This document shows, in pieces, positions 6,303-14,127 of a DNA stretch of 27,540 nt. Each line of letters begins with the position of its first letter. The stretch's first letter is position 1. The stretch is from the NCBI GenBank assembly GCA_937958475.1, contig CALFXR010000079.1:1-27540 (forward strand), in the 5' to 3' direction. This DNA is from an uncultured Mesorhizobium sp. GTDB lineage: Bacteria; Pseudomonadota; Alphaproteobacteria; Rhizobiales; Rhizobiaceae. The translations under genes and the position numbers were made by a program. The notes under the pieces were generated by a model. It saw nothing but the letters and a program-made list of their open reading frames with translations. It made no database searches and was not told where the DNA came from.

Positions 6303-6755
6303 GTGCGATTGCCCTGGCCGCCGACGGTGGAAGAGCCGGCGCGGCGCGTGCTCGAGGCGGCGATCGGCTGGATCGGTACGCCCTATCGCCACCAGGCGAG
6401 CCAGAAGGGCGTGGGCTGCGACTGCCTCGGCCTGGTGCGCGGCATCTGGCGCGAGGTGTACGACCGCGAGCCGGAGATGCCCGGGCCCTATGCGCCCGAC
6501 TGGGCGGAGGCCGGCGGCGGCGATCCGCTGGTCGAGGCGGCGCGCCGTCATTGCCGCGAACGTCCGGTCGCCGAGGCGCGGCCGGGCGACCTGTTGCTGT
6601 TCCGCTGGCGGGCGCACCTGCCGGCGAAGCATGCCGGCATCCTCTTCGACGAGCGACGCTTCCTGCACGCCTACGAGGGCCACGCGGTGACGATCTCGGC
6701 GCTGGTGCCGCAATGGCGGCAAAGGATCGCAGCCGTCTTCGTCTTCCCCGGCTGA
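6303..6755 (+). CDS. GTA NlpC/P60-family peptidase
   Basis: The core holds WIGTPYRHQASQKGVGCDCL, then GLVRGIWREVYDREPEMPGP, RPGDLLLFRWRAH and AKHAGILF. This is the NlpC/P60 cysteine peptidase of GTAs (RcGTA orfg14), a tail-tip enzyme thought to cut peptidoglycan during DNA entry. With the GTG start at 6303 (150 residues), the catalytic cysteine is C41 in CDCLG, the histidine H110 in KHAGI, and a further candidate is H122 in LHAYEG. The start is uncertain: an in-frame ATG at 6210 lies inside the repeat element and would add translated repeat sequence, and no good ribosome binding site precedes 6303. Family length (about 145-150 residues) favours 6303. Confidence 0.82.
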   Translation: MRLPWPPTVEEPARRVLEAAIGWIGTPYRHQASQKGVGCDCLGLVRGIWREVYDREPEMPGPYAPDWAEAGGGDPLVEAARRHCRERPVAEARPGDLLLFRWRAHLPAKHAGILFDERRFLHAYEGHAVTISALVPQWRQRIAAVFVFPG

Positions 6756-6815
6756 CCTTTCCCCGACTGGCCTTTCCACGGCCGGCCTTTCACAGGCCGA
6801 ACCTTCCCCGACCGA
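6741..6815 (+). repeat. Five degenerate 15-base tandem repeats across a gene end
   Basis: The units are GTCTTCCCCGGCTGA (6741-6755), CCTTTCCCCGACTGG, CCTTTCCACGGCCGG, CCTTTCACAGGCCGA and ACCTTCCCCGACCGA (6801-6815). The first unit contains the last codons and the stop codon of the peptidase gene. The array fills most of the 75-base gap before the tip-protein gene. Confidence 0.65.
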
Positions 6816-6830
6816 ACGAGGCGACGAGAC

Positions 6831-9800
6831 ATGGCCACGATCCTGCTCCAGGCGGCCGGCGCCTTCCTCGGCGGCTTTCTCGGCTCGACGGGCGCGGCGA
6901 TCGGCACGGCGGTCGGCGCCATCGCCGGCTACACGCTCGACCGGGCGCTGATCAACTCGACCCGTCGCATCGAGGGTCCCCGGCTCGCCTCGGCGCCGCC
7001 CTTCACCGCGGAGGACGGCGCGCCGCTGCCCAGGCTCTACGGCACGGCGCGGCTGGGCGGCACGCTGATCTGGGTGACACGCTTCGAGGAGGCGTCGACG
7101 ACGACGCGCCAGGGCTTCAAGGGCGGGCCGCGGCTGACGGAATATTCCTACTTCGTCAGCGCAGCCTTTGCGCTGTGCGAGGGCGAGATCGCCGGCGTGC
7201 GGCGGATCTGGGCCGACGGGCGCGAACTCGACCGCACGCTCTTCGAGATCCGCGTCCATCGCGGAACGGAGGACCAGGACCCCGATCCGCTGATCGCCGC
7301 CAAGCAGGGCGCCGACAATGCGCCGGCCTATCGCGGCACGGCCTACATCGTGTTCGAGCGGTTTCCCCTCGAGGAATACGGCAACCGCATCCCGCAGTTC
7401 CAGTTCGAGACGATCCGCGCCGTCGGCACGCTGGCGAGGAACGTGCGCGCGGCCTGCCTGATCCCCGGCGCCACGGAGTTCGGGCTTTCGCCGACGCCGG
7501 TGACGCAGACGCCGCGCGACGGCGAGACGGTTTCGCTCAACCGCCACGTCCTGCACGGCGAGACCGACATGACGGCGGCGCTCGACGAGTTGCAGGCGCT
7601 GTGCCCGAACCTCGCCAATATCGGCCTGGTCGTCGCCTGGTTCGGCACCGACCTGCGTGCCGGACACTGCCGGATCAGGCCGGCGCTCGCCGACCCGGCG
7701 ACGGACGGCTTCTCCGCGCCATGGCGGGCGGCGGGGCTCGGCCGCGCTGGTGCGCCGACGGTGTCGTGGGACGGCGAGGGCGCGGCCTATGGCGGCACGC
7801 CGTCGGATGCCAGCGTGGTCGCGGCGATCGCAGAAATCCGTGGGCGCGGGCTGGGCGTGACGCTCTATCCCTTCGTGATGATGGACGTCCCGGCCGACAA
7901 CGAGCTTCCCGATCCCTATGGCGGCGCGGCGCAGGCGCCGTATCCGTGGCGCGGCAGGATCACCTGCGATCCGGCACCGGGCCGCGACGGCAGCGCCGAC
8001 GCGACGGCCGCGGCGCGCACGCAGGTCGACGCCTTCTGCGGCGACGCGGTGGCGGCGGATTTCTCGGTCTCCGGCGGCGCGGTGACCTATGCCGGGCCGG
8101 CGGACGACTGGAGCTACCGCCGCTTCGTCCTGCACATGGCGCGGCTCGCGGCACTTGCCGGCGGCGTCGACGCCTTCATCGTCGGCTCGGAACTGCGCGG
8201 CCTGACGACGCTGCGCGACGGGGCGAACGCCTTTCCTTTCGTCGAGCAGCTGTGCGACCTGGCGCGCGAGGCGCGGGCGCTGCTCGGCGCCGAGACGAAG
8301 ATCACCTACGCCGCCGACTGGAGCGAGTATTTCGGCCATCGTCCGGGCGACGGCAGCGGCGACGTCCACTTCCATCTCGACCCGCTCTGGGCGCATGACG
8401 ACATCGACGCCGTCGGCATCGACAACTACCTGCCACTGGCCGACTGGCGCGACGGCGACTATGCCGGCGGCAATCCGGACGGGTTCTCGGGTCCCTACGA
8501 CGCTGCCGGCCTGCGCAGGAACATCGCCGGCGGCGAGGGCTTCGACTGGTTCTACGCGAGCGAGGCGGACCGTGCGGCACGGCTGCGCACGCCGATCGAG
8601 GACAGCGCCTACGGCAAGGACTGGGTGTTCCGCAGCAAGGACCTCGTGTCCTGGTGGTCGAACGAACATTTCGACCGCGTCGGCGGCGTCGAGACAGGCA
8701 CGCCGACCGCCTGGCAGCCGCGGAGCAAGCCGATCTGGCTGACCGAACTCGGCTGCCCGGCCGTCGACAAGGGGCCGAACCAGCCCAACGTCTTCCCCGA
8801 TCCGAAATCGTCGGAAAGCGCCGTCCCGCATTTTTCCAGCGGCGGTCGCTCGGACCTCGCCCAGCAGCGCTTCATCGCCGCCCACCAGGCGCACTGGGAT
8901 GCGGCGGCGGCCGGTTTCGCGGCGGAGGCGAACCCGGTGTCCGACCGGTATGACGGGCGCATGGTCGATGCCGAGCGCATCTACCTGTGGGCCTGGGACG
9001 CACGGCCGTTTCCGGCCTTTCCGCTGGTCGGCGCGGTGTGGCGCGACGGCGGCAACTGGGCGAAGGGCCACTGGCTGAACGGCCGGCTCGGCGGCGCGAC
9101 CGCCGGCGACCTCGTCCAGGCGATCCTCGCCGACCACGGCCTGCCGGAAGCCGACGTCGACAGGGCGGAGGGCACGCTGCACGGCTATGTGATCGCCGAG
9201 CCGCAGTCGGCGCGCTCGGCCCTCGAACCCGTCGCCGACCTGTTCGGGCTGGCGGCGACCGAGGACGGCGGCACGCTGCGCTTTTCCAGCGAGACGACAA
9301 CCGGCGCGCCGGTGGTCGCCGACCTCCTGATCGCCGACGGCGAGACCGTGTTTCGCGCCGAACGCACGCCGGACCACCAGCTTCCCACCGAGCTCTCGGT
9401 CGCCTTCCACGACCCGCTGCGCGATTTCCAGGCCCGCACGGCGCGCGCCGTCCGCCTCGGCGCCGGGGGGCTCAGGCAGGAGACGATCGCCTTTCCCGGG
9501 GCCATCGAGGCGGGCGCGGCGCGCAGCCTCGCCGACGACCGGCTGCGCCGCCTGTGGGCGGCCAGGGACACGGTCGCCTTCGACCTGCCGCCGACGGAAG
9601 TGGGCGTCGTCCCCGGACGTTCGGTGCAGCTTCCCGGCCATGCCGGCGACGCCGAGTTCCTCGTCGAATCGGTCGAGCAGGGCCTAGTGCGGCGGGTCTC
9701 GGCGCGGCGCATCGCGCGTCTCGTGCCGACCGCGGACGATCCGGAAATCCCCGCCGACCGGGCGGCTCCGGCGGTGTTCGGGGCTCCCGCCGTGCAGTTC

Positions 9801-10721
9801 CTCGACCTGCCGGCGCCGCCCGGCGGCGACGCGGCCGAACGCGGCCTGCGCATCGCCGCCTGGGCGAAACCCTGGCGCAGCCAGGCGATCCACGCATCGC
9901 CGGAGACGACCGGCTTCGTCAGGCGCGCCACCGCGGCCAGGCCGGCGACGACCGGCGAACTCGTCGCGCCGCTGGCGCCGGGTTTAGAGGGCAGGGTGAT
10001 GCGCGGCGCGGACCTGATCGTGCGCCTGAACGACGGCGAACTGTCGAGCGTTTCACGCGCCCGGCTGCTCAACGGCGCCAATGCCGCCGCCGTCGGCGCC
10101 GGCGCTGGCGGATGGGAAGTGTTGCAGTTCGAGAGCGCCGAGGAGATCTCGGCGTCGGTGTGGCGGCTGACGGGGCTGCTGCGCGGCCAGTCGGGCACGG
10201 GCGACCAGGCGGCGACCGGCGCTCCGGAGGGGGCGGCCTTCGTGCTGCTCGACGCGGCGGTGGTGCCGGCCGGCCTTGCGGCTTCGGAGGTCGGGCTGCT
10301 GCTCAACTGGCGCGTCGGCCCCTCGGGCCGCGACCTGTCGCCGGCGCACTGCGTCGAGGAACAGATCGCCGGCGGCGTGCGCGCGCGCATGCCGCTGTCG
10401 CCGGTGCACATCCGCGCGACGCGGACGGAGGCCGGCGACTGGACGCTGTCGTGGATCCGCCGCGGCCGCGTCGACGCCGACGCCTGGGATGGCGCCGAGA
10501 TCCCGCTCGGCGAGAATGCCGAGTCCTACCGGATCGACATCGGCCCGCCCGGCGGTCCGACACTGCGCAGCGCGACAGCTGCGGAACCGGGCTGGATCTA
10601 CGCGGCGGCGCACCTCGCCGCCGATTTCGCCAGCCTGCCGGCGGAAGCCGAGATCGCCGTCCGCCAGCTCGGCGCCGGCGGCTGGGGCCTGCCGGGCGTC
10701 GCCCGCATGACCTTCAACTGA
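6831..10721 (+). CDS. GTA tail tip / host-specificity protein with TIM-barrel domain
   Basis: At 1296 residues this is the largest gene here and equals RcGTA orfg15, the needle-like tip protein. Residues 1-40 are hydrophobic and glycine-rich (GAFLGGFLGSTGAAIGTAVG). A phage hub-like part follows to about 380. A glycoside-hydrolase-like TIM barrel (GTA_TIM type) spans about 400-720, with FIVGSELRGL (E454) and PIWLTELGCPAVDKG (E639) as candidate acid pair. A Phage-tail_3-like part lies at about 770-930 and a beta-rich C-terminal region at 1000-1296. It probably binds the cell surface and, with the upstream peptidase, opens the wall; glycosidase activity is inferred. The ATG follows ACGAGGCGACGAGAC. 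The 1199-residue ORF on the other strand is a composition shadow. Confidence 0.9.
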   Translation: MATILLQAAGAFLGGFLGSTGAAIGTAVGAIAGYTLDRALINSTRRIEGPRLASAPPFTAEDGAPLPRLYGTARLGGTLIWVTRFEEASTTTRQGFKGGPRLTEYSYFVSAAFALCEGEIAGVRRIWADGRELDRTLFEIRVHRGTEDQDPDPLIAAKQGADNAPAYRGTAYIVFERFPLEEYGNRIPQFQFETIRAVGTLARNVRAACLIPGATEFGLSPTPVTQTPRDGETVSLNRHVLHGETDMTAALDELQALCPNLANIGLVVAWFGTDLRAGHCRIRPALADPATDGFSAPWRAAGLGRAGAPTVSWDGEGAAYGGTPSDASVVAAIAEIRGRGLGVTLYPFVMMDVPADNELPDPYGGAAQAPYPWRGRITCDPAPGRDGSADATAAARTQVDAFCGDAVAADFSVSGGAVTYAGPADDWSYRRFVLHMARLAALAGGVDAFIVGSELRGLTTLRDGANAFPFVEQLCDLAREARALLGAETKITYAADWSEYFGHRPGDGSGDVHFHLDPLWAHDDIDAVGIDNYLPLADWRDGDYAGGNPDGFSGPYDAAGLRRNIAGGEGFDWFYASEADRAARLRTPIEDSAYGKDWVFRSKDLVSWWSNEHFDRVGGVETGTPTAWQPRSKPIWLTELGCPAVDKGPNQPNVFPDPKSSESAVPHFSSGGRSDLAQQRFIAAHQAHWDAAAAGFAAEANPVSDRYDGRMVDAERIYLWAWDARPFPAFPLVGAVWRDGGNWAKGHWLNGRLGGATAGDLVQAILADHGLPEADVDRAEGTLHGYVIAEPQSARSALEPVADLFGLAATEDGGTLRFSSETTTGAPVVADLLIADGETVFRAERTPDHQLPTELSVAFHDPLRDFQARTARAVRLGAGGLRQETIAFPGAIEAGAARSLADDRLRRLWAARDTVAFDLPPTEVGVVPGRSVQLPGHAGDAEFLVESVEQGLVRRVSARRIARLVPTADDPEIPADRAAPAVFGAPAVQFLDLPAPPGGDAAERGLRIAAWAKPWRSQAIHASPETTGFVRRATAARPATTGELVAPLAPGLEGRVMRGADLIVRLNDGELSSVSRARLLNGANAAAVGAGAGGWEVLQFESAEEISASVWRLTGLLRGQSGTGDQAATGAPEGAAFVLLDAAVVPAGLAASEVGLLLNWRVGPSGRDLSPAHCVEEQIAGGVRARMPLSPVHIRATRTEAGDWTLSWIRRGRVDADAWDGAEIPLGENAESYRIDIGPPGGPTLRSATAAEPGWIYAAAHLAADFASLPAEAEIAVRQLGAGGWGLPGVARMTFN

Positions 10722-10735
10722 GAAAGGAGCCTGAC

Positions 10736-10942
10736 ATGATCGATATGAAGCCCTGGTACACCTCGCGCACCATCTGGGCGTCGCTGGTGACCGTGCTGCT
10801 CGCCGGCGGCAACATCGCCGGCCTGCGCCTCGACGGCGTCGACGAGGGCGCGCTGACCGACACGCTGCTGCAGGTCGTCACCGCCGTCTCCGGCACCGTC
10901 GCCATCGCCGGCCGCTTCGCCGCGCGCAGCCGCATCGGCTGA
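10736..10942 (+). CDS. Small membrane protein at the end of the GTA cluster, holin-like
   Basis: The 68-residue protein begins MIDMKPWYTSRTIWASLVTV. It has a first membrane segment at about 13-30 (TIWASLVTVLLAGGNIAG), a short acidic loop (RLDGVDEGALTD), a second apolar segment at about 43-58 (LLQVVTAVSGTVAIAG) and a basic C-terminus (RFAARSRIG). AAAGGAG lies well placed upstream, 14 bases after the tip-protein stop, so it is probably co-transcribed. Small proteins starting KPWYxSRTIWxxxV occur near lysis genes of phages, and two short membrane segments with a charged tail fit a holin or pinholin. It differs from the longer three-segment GTA holin family, so the holin role is only a proposal. 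Confidence 0.6.
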   Translation: MIDMKPWYTSRTIWASLVTVLLAGGNIAGLRLDGVDEGALTDTLLQVVTAVSGTVAIAGRFAARSRIG

Positions 10943-10957
10943 GGCCGGCGGGACCGG

Positions 10958-10991
10958 GCCCGGCCGCCCTGCCTTTTCCGGGCGGCCGGGC
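10958..10991. terminator. Shared bidirectional terminator hairpin
   Basis: Twelve-base perfect arms (GCCCGGCCGCCC at 10958-10969 and its complement at 10980-10991) enclose a 10-base loop. It lies between the plus-strand GTA cluster and the minus-strand glycosyltransferase pair and touches the stop codon of the latter. Symmetry would let it act on both strands. There is no long U-run on either side. Confidence 0.6.
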
Positions 10992-12401
10992 TCAGGAGCG
11001 GCGTTCTGCGGAAAGTGTCGCGTCGAACAGCGACCGCGACGATTCCTCCCAGGTGATTGCGCGGTAGTCGCGCAAGGCCCGCGCGGCGAGGCGGGCGGGC
11101 TCGTCCGCGCCCGTCATCCACGCACGCATGCGCGTTTCCCACGCCGTCGTGTCCTGCGGATCGAGGCAGACGGCGAAGTCGCCGACGAGTTCGGGGATCG
11201 GCCCGCCGGTCGACGCGATCAAGGCCTTGCCGCGGGCCAGCGCCTCGATCGGCGGCAGGCCGTAGCCCTCGTAGATCGACGGATAGAGGCAGAAGGCGGC
11301 GTCGCGGTAGAGCGCGGCGAGCACGTCGTCGCCGATCCCCTGGAGATGGATCAACGTGCCGGAAAGCTCCGGATCGGCGGCGATCCTGTCGAAGAAATCC
11401 CCCATCATCCAGCCCTTGCGGCCGACGAAGGCGAGCTTGAAGCCGGTGCGCGCGACCGTGCCGTCGCGCACGAGCCCGCGCCAGGCCTCGACGAGCATGG
11501 CGTGGTTCTTGCGCGGCTCGATCGTCGACACGAAGAGGGCGAATCGCCCGGCCTCGAACGGCTGCGGCAGGTCGGCCGGCGCCGTTTCCGGGAACGGGTC
11601 GGCGCCGAGCGGCACGATGCGGTGGTCGGCGCAGGCGATGCCGTTCTCGGCACACCAGGACGACACGTCCTCGGCCGTCCGCCGCGACGTGAACAGCACC
11701 CGGTCGGCGCGGGCGAAGACCTGCTCGAAATACCGGCGGAAGGCGTGGACGTCGCTTTCGGCGAACCATTGCGGGAAAAGCAGCGGGATGATGTCGTGGC
11801 AGAGCGCCACGAAGCGCGAGCCCGCGGCGTCGCGCTGGGCCAGCACGGAAGCGACGTCGATGTGGATCCAGTCGGACTGGATGGCGAGCGTGACGTCGTC
11901 GGGGCGAAGCTCGACCGGCGGCAGGAGGATGTCGTCGATGTCGGGAACGTCGATGCGGCTGCCTCCGGCGCCCTCGAACAGCGGGCGCAGCTTCGGCGTC
12001 AGCAGCCTATCCTGGATCGCCGCCCATCGGACGCCAGCCCGCGGCGTCGACGCGGCGAGCCGCCGCAGCTCCACCGACAGGGCGAGCTTGCGGCGGAAGC
12101 GGGTGATCCACCAGTAGAGCGGCCGCAGCGAAGCGGGCACCCGGTCGGCCGAATGGCCGCGCGCGGCGCCTGGGATCGGGAAGAAGCCCATGTAGAGCCT
12201 GATCCGCCCGGCCAGGACGCCGTCGACGAATTCCTCGCGGATCGGCCGCGGCCGGTTGATGCGCGGATCGTACACCGTGAACACCGTTCCGGGCAGGTGT
12301 TCCCTTGCGTAGAGCGCGAAGCGCTCCTGGCAGCGCGCGATGCCGACCGGCGGGCCGTACCACTGGATCAGGCTGGCGAGATCGACGAACAGACGGCTCA
12401 A
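10992..12401 (-). CDS. Glycosyltransferase, GT4-type (group 1)
   Basis: The 469-residue protein has a two-domain GT-B layout. The N-terminal half includes WYGPPVGIARCQERFALYA and FVALCHDIIPLLFPQWF. The C-terminal half has FVSTIEPRKNHAMLVEAWRG, KLAFVGRKGW and SIYEGYGLPPIEALARGK, where E378 and E386 form the EX7E motif that binds the sugar nucleotide. It resembles mannosyltransferase-like enzymes of polysaccharide synthesis; the sugar is not readable from sequence. The start is a TTG at 12401 sharing four bases with the stop of the upstream GT2 gene (TTGA), with TGAGG eight bases before it; the longer open frame upstream is only the GT2 gene read in another frame. Its likely job is cell-surface glycan assembly, together with the GT2. 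Confidence 0.83.
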   Translation of the reverse strand: MSRLFVDLASLIQWYGPPVGIARCQERFALYAREHLPGTVFTVYDPRINRPRPIREEFVDGVLAGRIRLYMGFFPIPGAARGHSADRVPASLRPLYWWITRFRRKLALSVELRRLAASTPRAGVRWAAIQDRLLTPKLRPLFEGAGGSRIDVPDIDDILLPPVELRPDDVTLAIQSDWIHIDVASVLAQRDAAGSRFVALCHDIIPLLFPQWFAESDVHAFRRYFEQVFARADRVLFTSRRTAEDVSSWCAENGIACADHRIVPLGADPFPETAPADLPQPFEAGRFALFVSTIEPRKNHAMLVEAWRGLVRDGTVARTGFKLAFVGRKGWMMGDFFDRIAADPELSGTLIHLQGIGDDVLAALYRDAAFCLYPSIYEGYGLPPIEALARGKALIASTGGPIPELVGDFAVCLDPQDTTAWETRMRAWMTGADEPARLAARALRDYRAITWEESSRSLFDATLSAERRS

Positions 12402-13363
12402 CGCGAAAACCTCAGGCGCAACTGCAGCAGCACCGACGACAGGTTCGGCGCGCCGCCGTGGAGCATAGCGGCGATCTCGCGGCGGCGCTCGCGCGACAGC
12501 GCGCCCACCGCGAGGCACCAGCGCAGCATCATCTCGACGTCGCGCCGCTCGCGCTGCGACAGGCCGGGGCCGAGGCTTCCCGGCGCGGCAAGGAAGGCCG
12601 TGATGGCGTCGAGCGACGTCGGCAGGCTCTCGATCGGCGGGAAGTCGACCTTGGGACCGTAGGCGAGGAGCCGCGCCAGAGCGTAGACGGCGCGCTGCTC
12701 GCCGCGGTGTCGCCGCGACGACTGGTCCGCGTGCCGGCGCAGCCTGTGCAGAGGGTCCGCGAGATTGGCGACGGCACCCTGCCGCGCCAGGCGGGTCCAC
12801 AGATCGTAGTCCTCCGCCAGGGCGAACTGCCGGCGATAGCCGCCCGCCGCCGCGACCGCGCCACGGCGCATGACGACGGTGGGGTGAAGGAAGGGATTTT
12901 CCAGGCGAAGCCGCTCGGCGAGGCGCGCGGGGTCGGTCTCGACCGCGACGACCTCGCCGACGCGGCCGCGCGCGTCGATGACGACTGCCCCGGTCCCGAG
13001 GAGGACCAGCTCGGGCCGCGCGTCCATTTCCGCCACCTGGCGGGCCAGGCGGTCCGGTTCGGAGATATCGTCGGCGTCCATGCGGGCGACGAGATCGGCG
13101 CGGGTTTCGGCGAGCCCCTGGTTCAACGCATCGACGATGCCGGCGCCGGTCGCGGAAAGGACGCGGATGCGGCCGTCCTCGGCAGCGTGCCGCGCCAGCA
13201 GCGTAGCCGTCCCGTCGGTCGACCGGTCGTCGACGACGACGATCTCGATGTCGGCGAAGGTCTGCCGGCGGATGCTGGCGAGGGCGGCGTCGAGATAGTC
13301 GCCGCCGTTCCTGACCGGCATCACCACGGAGAGCCGCGGCGCAGGTGGCTGAGGGGCGGGCAT
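12398..13363 (-). CDS. Glycosyltransferase family 2
   Basis: The 321-residue GT-A enzyme starts with LSVVMPVRNGGDYLDAALAS, followed by IEIVVVDDRSTDGT and LVARMDADDISEPDRLARQV. D96 and D98 form the metal-binding DXD motif. LRLENPFLHPTVVMRRGAVA and FALAEDYDLWTRLARQG are typical of GT2 enzymes that make polysaccharides or decorate LPS/capsule. No membrane segment is seen, so it is probably a cytoplasmic or peripheral transferase. The ATG at 13363 fits the family opening; the ribosome binding site is weak. It is the first gene of a two-gene operon overlapping the GT4 gene by four bases. Acceptor and donor are unknown. Confidence 0.85.
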   Translation of the reverse strand: MPAPQPPAPRLSVVMPVRNGGDYLDAALASIRRQTFADIEIVVVDDRSTDGTATLLARHAAEDGRIRVLSATGAGIVDALNQGLAETRADLVARMDADDISEPDRLARQVAEMDARPELVLLGTGAVVIDARGRVGEVVAVETDPARLAERLRLENPFLHPTVVMRRGAVAAAGGYRRQFALAEDYDLWTRLARQGAVANLADPLHRLRRHADQSSRRHRGEQRAVYALARLLAYGPKVDFPPIESLPTSLDAITAFLAAPGSLGPGLSQRERRDVEMMLRWCLAVGALSRERRREIAAMLHGGAPNLSSVLLQLRLRFSR

Positions 13364-13784
13364 GCGCTGGGGCTCAGGCTCCCCACGGCCGGCCGGAGCG
13401 TCCGCCCGGCGGTTGCAGTCTTCGGTCGCGCCAACGGTTGCGCTGGTAACGCATTGCAGTCTTCATCAAATGCCGCCCCCGGCGCGACTGGAAGTCCCCA
13501 GCCCATCTTCTATGGAGTGCCGCGAACGACTTCAAGACGCGACAATACAAACGATGCGCTCTGCAGACACCGGATGGCGTCCCGCCGGATCAACTCCGGA
13601 GCTTCGCCCGGTCAGCCCGCGACGCCTGGCTCTTCGAAAACCGTCGCGATCCGGCTCCGGATGTCCTCGGCAGCGGCCGGGGCGATCCCCGGTCTCCGCC
13701 TTGCCTGAAGAGAAATCGGCCGACCGGCGAGCGCGCGCGAAGACGTTCATTCCGCATTCAGACGGAACGCGCTAAAAAGGCGCC
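13364..13784. other. Gene-free stretch between divergent glycosyltransferase and FeuN-like genes
   Basis: I see no convincing gene in these 421 bases; the ORFs here lack protein-like sequence. Visible items are an 11-base direct repeat TTGCAGTCTTC at 13413-13423 and 13454-13464, a possible minus-strand promoter at 13507-13535, and a short inverted repeat TTCCG/CGGAA at 13750-13767 just before the FeuN-like gene. It should hold both divergent promoters. Confidence 0.5.
13507..13535 (-). promoter_or_regulatory. Possible promoter of the glycosyltransferase pair
   Basis: On the minus strand TTGAAG (13530-13535; CTTGAAG fits the rhizobial CTTGAC -35) and TAGAAG (13507-13512) are separated by 17 bases, about 145 bases ahead of the GT2 start. 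The -10 match is weak (4 of 6), so this is only a candidate. Confidence 0.25.
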
Positions 13785-14105
13785 ATGAGACACGCGCCAA
13801 ACATCAAACGGACCGCCGCCGCCGTCGCGGGCGTGGTCCTCGCCCATGTCGCAGCCCATGTCGCGCCGGCCGCCGCAGCGCCACTTCCCGTGCCGAACGC
13901 GCGCCCGACCGCGGCGGTATTCCATCTCGTCGCAGCCGACTGCTACGCCATCGGCCAGCAGGTGGCCGCCCAGGAGGGCGGGACGCTGGCCAAGGCGAGC
14001 CCGGCGACAGAGGGAGGCCAGCCGGTCTGCCGCATCGTCGTCCTTCTGCCCGCCAAGGACGGCCAGCGGCCGCGGCGGGCCGAATTCGTCGTGCCGCAGA
14101 ACTGA
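13785..14105 (+). CDS. Small secreted protein, FeuN-like candidate
   Basis: The 106-residue protein has a signal peptide (basic start RHAPNIKRT, then an Ala/Val-rich core), with likely cleavage in the PAAAAPLPV region near residue 32. The mature part is about 74 residues with two cysteines, C53 (VAADCYAIGQQ) and C82 (GQPVCRIVV), which could form a disulfide. It lies 75 bases before a FeuP-type regulator and its FeuQ-type kinase. In Sinorhizobium meliloti the small periplasmic protein FeuN is encoded next to feuPQ and restrains FeuQ signalling; position, size and export all fit. I could not align it to FeuN, so the name is by context. AAAAAGG precedes the ATG. Confidence 0.65.
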   Translation: MRHAPNIKRTAAAVAGVVLAHVAAHVAPAAAAPLPVPNARPTAAVFHLVAADCYAIGQQVAAQEGGTLAKASPATEGGQPVCRIVVLLPAKDGQRPRRAEFVVPQN

Positions 14106-14127
14106 CCGCCGCGCTTTCCCGCGGCGG
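14106..14127 (+). promoter_or_regulatory. Hairpin between the FeuN-like gene and feuP
   Basis: Perfect 8-base arms (CCGCCGCG at 14106-14113 and CGCGGCGG at 14120-14127) start at the base after the FeuN-like stop codon. No U-run follows. A CTATAG at 14138-14143 resembles a rhizobial -10 element, without a good -35. The hairpin could lower readthrough from the FeuN-like gene into feuPQ. Confidence 0.4.

Noticed and set aside
6042..9641. 1199-residue minus-strand ORF opposite the GTA tip gene
   Set aside because: It is rich in Arg, Gly and Ala, has no recognisable domain, runs through a repeat element and lies opposite a well-supported gene; typical for GC-rich coding DNA.
1..10942. Cluster as an ordinary active prophage
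   Set aside because: Gene order and families match the GTA layout, and no integrase, repressor, lysogeny gene or attachment site is visible in the window; the upstream flank is not available, so this is not final.
12402..12800. N-terminal extension of the GT4 gene in the same open frame
   Set aside because: The extension is the GT2 gene read out of frame; the TTGA overlap with TGAGG upstream explains the real start.
13362..13775. 137-residue plus-strand ORF before the FeuN-like gene
   Set aside because: No protein-like pattern, overlaps the divergent promoter region and other random ORFs.
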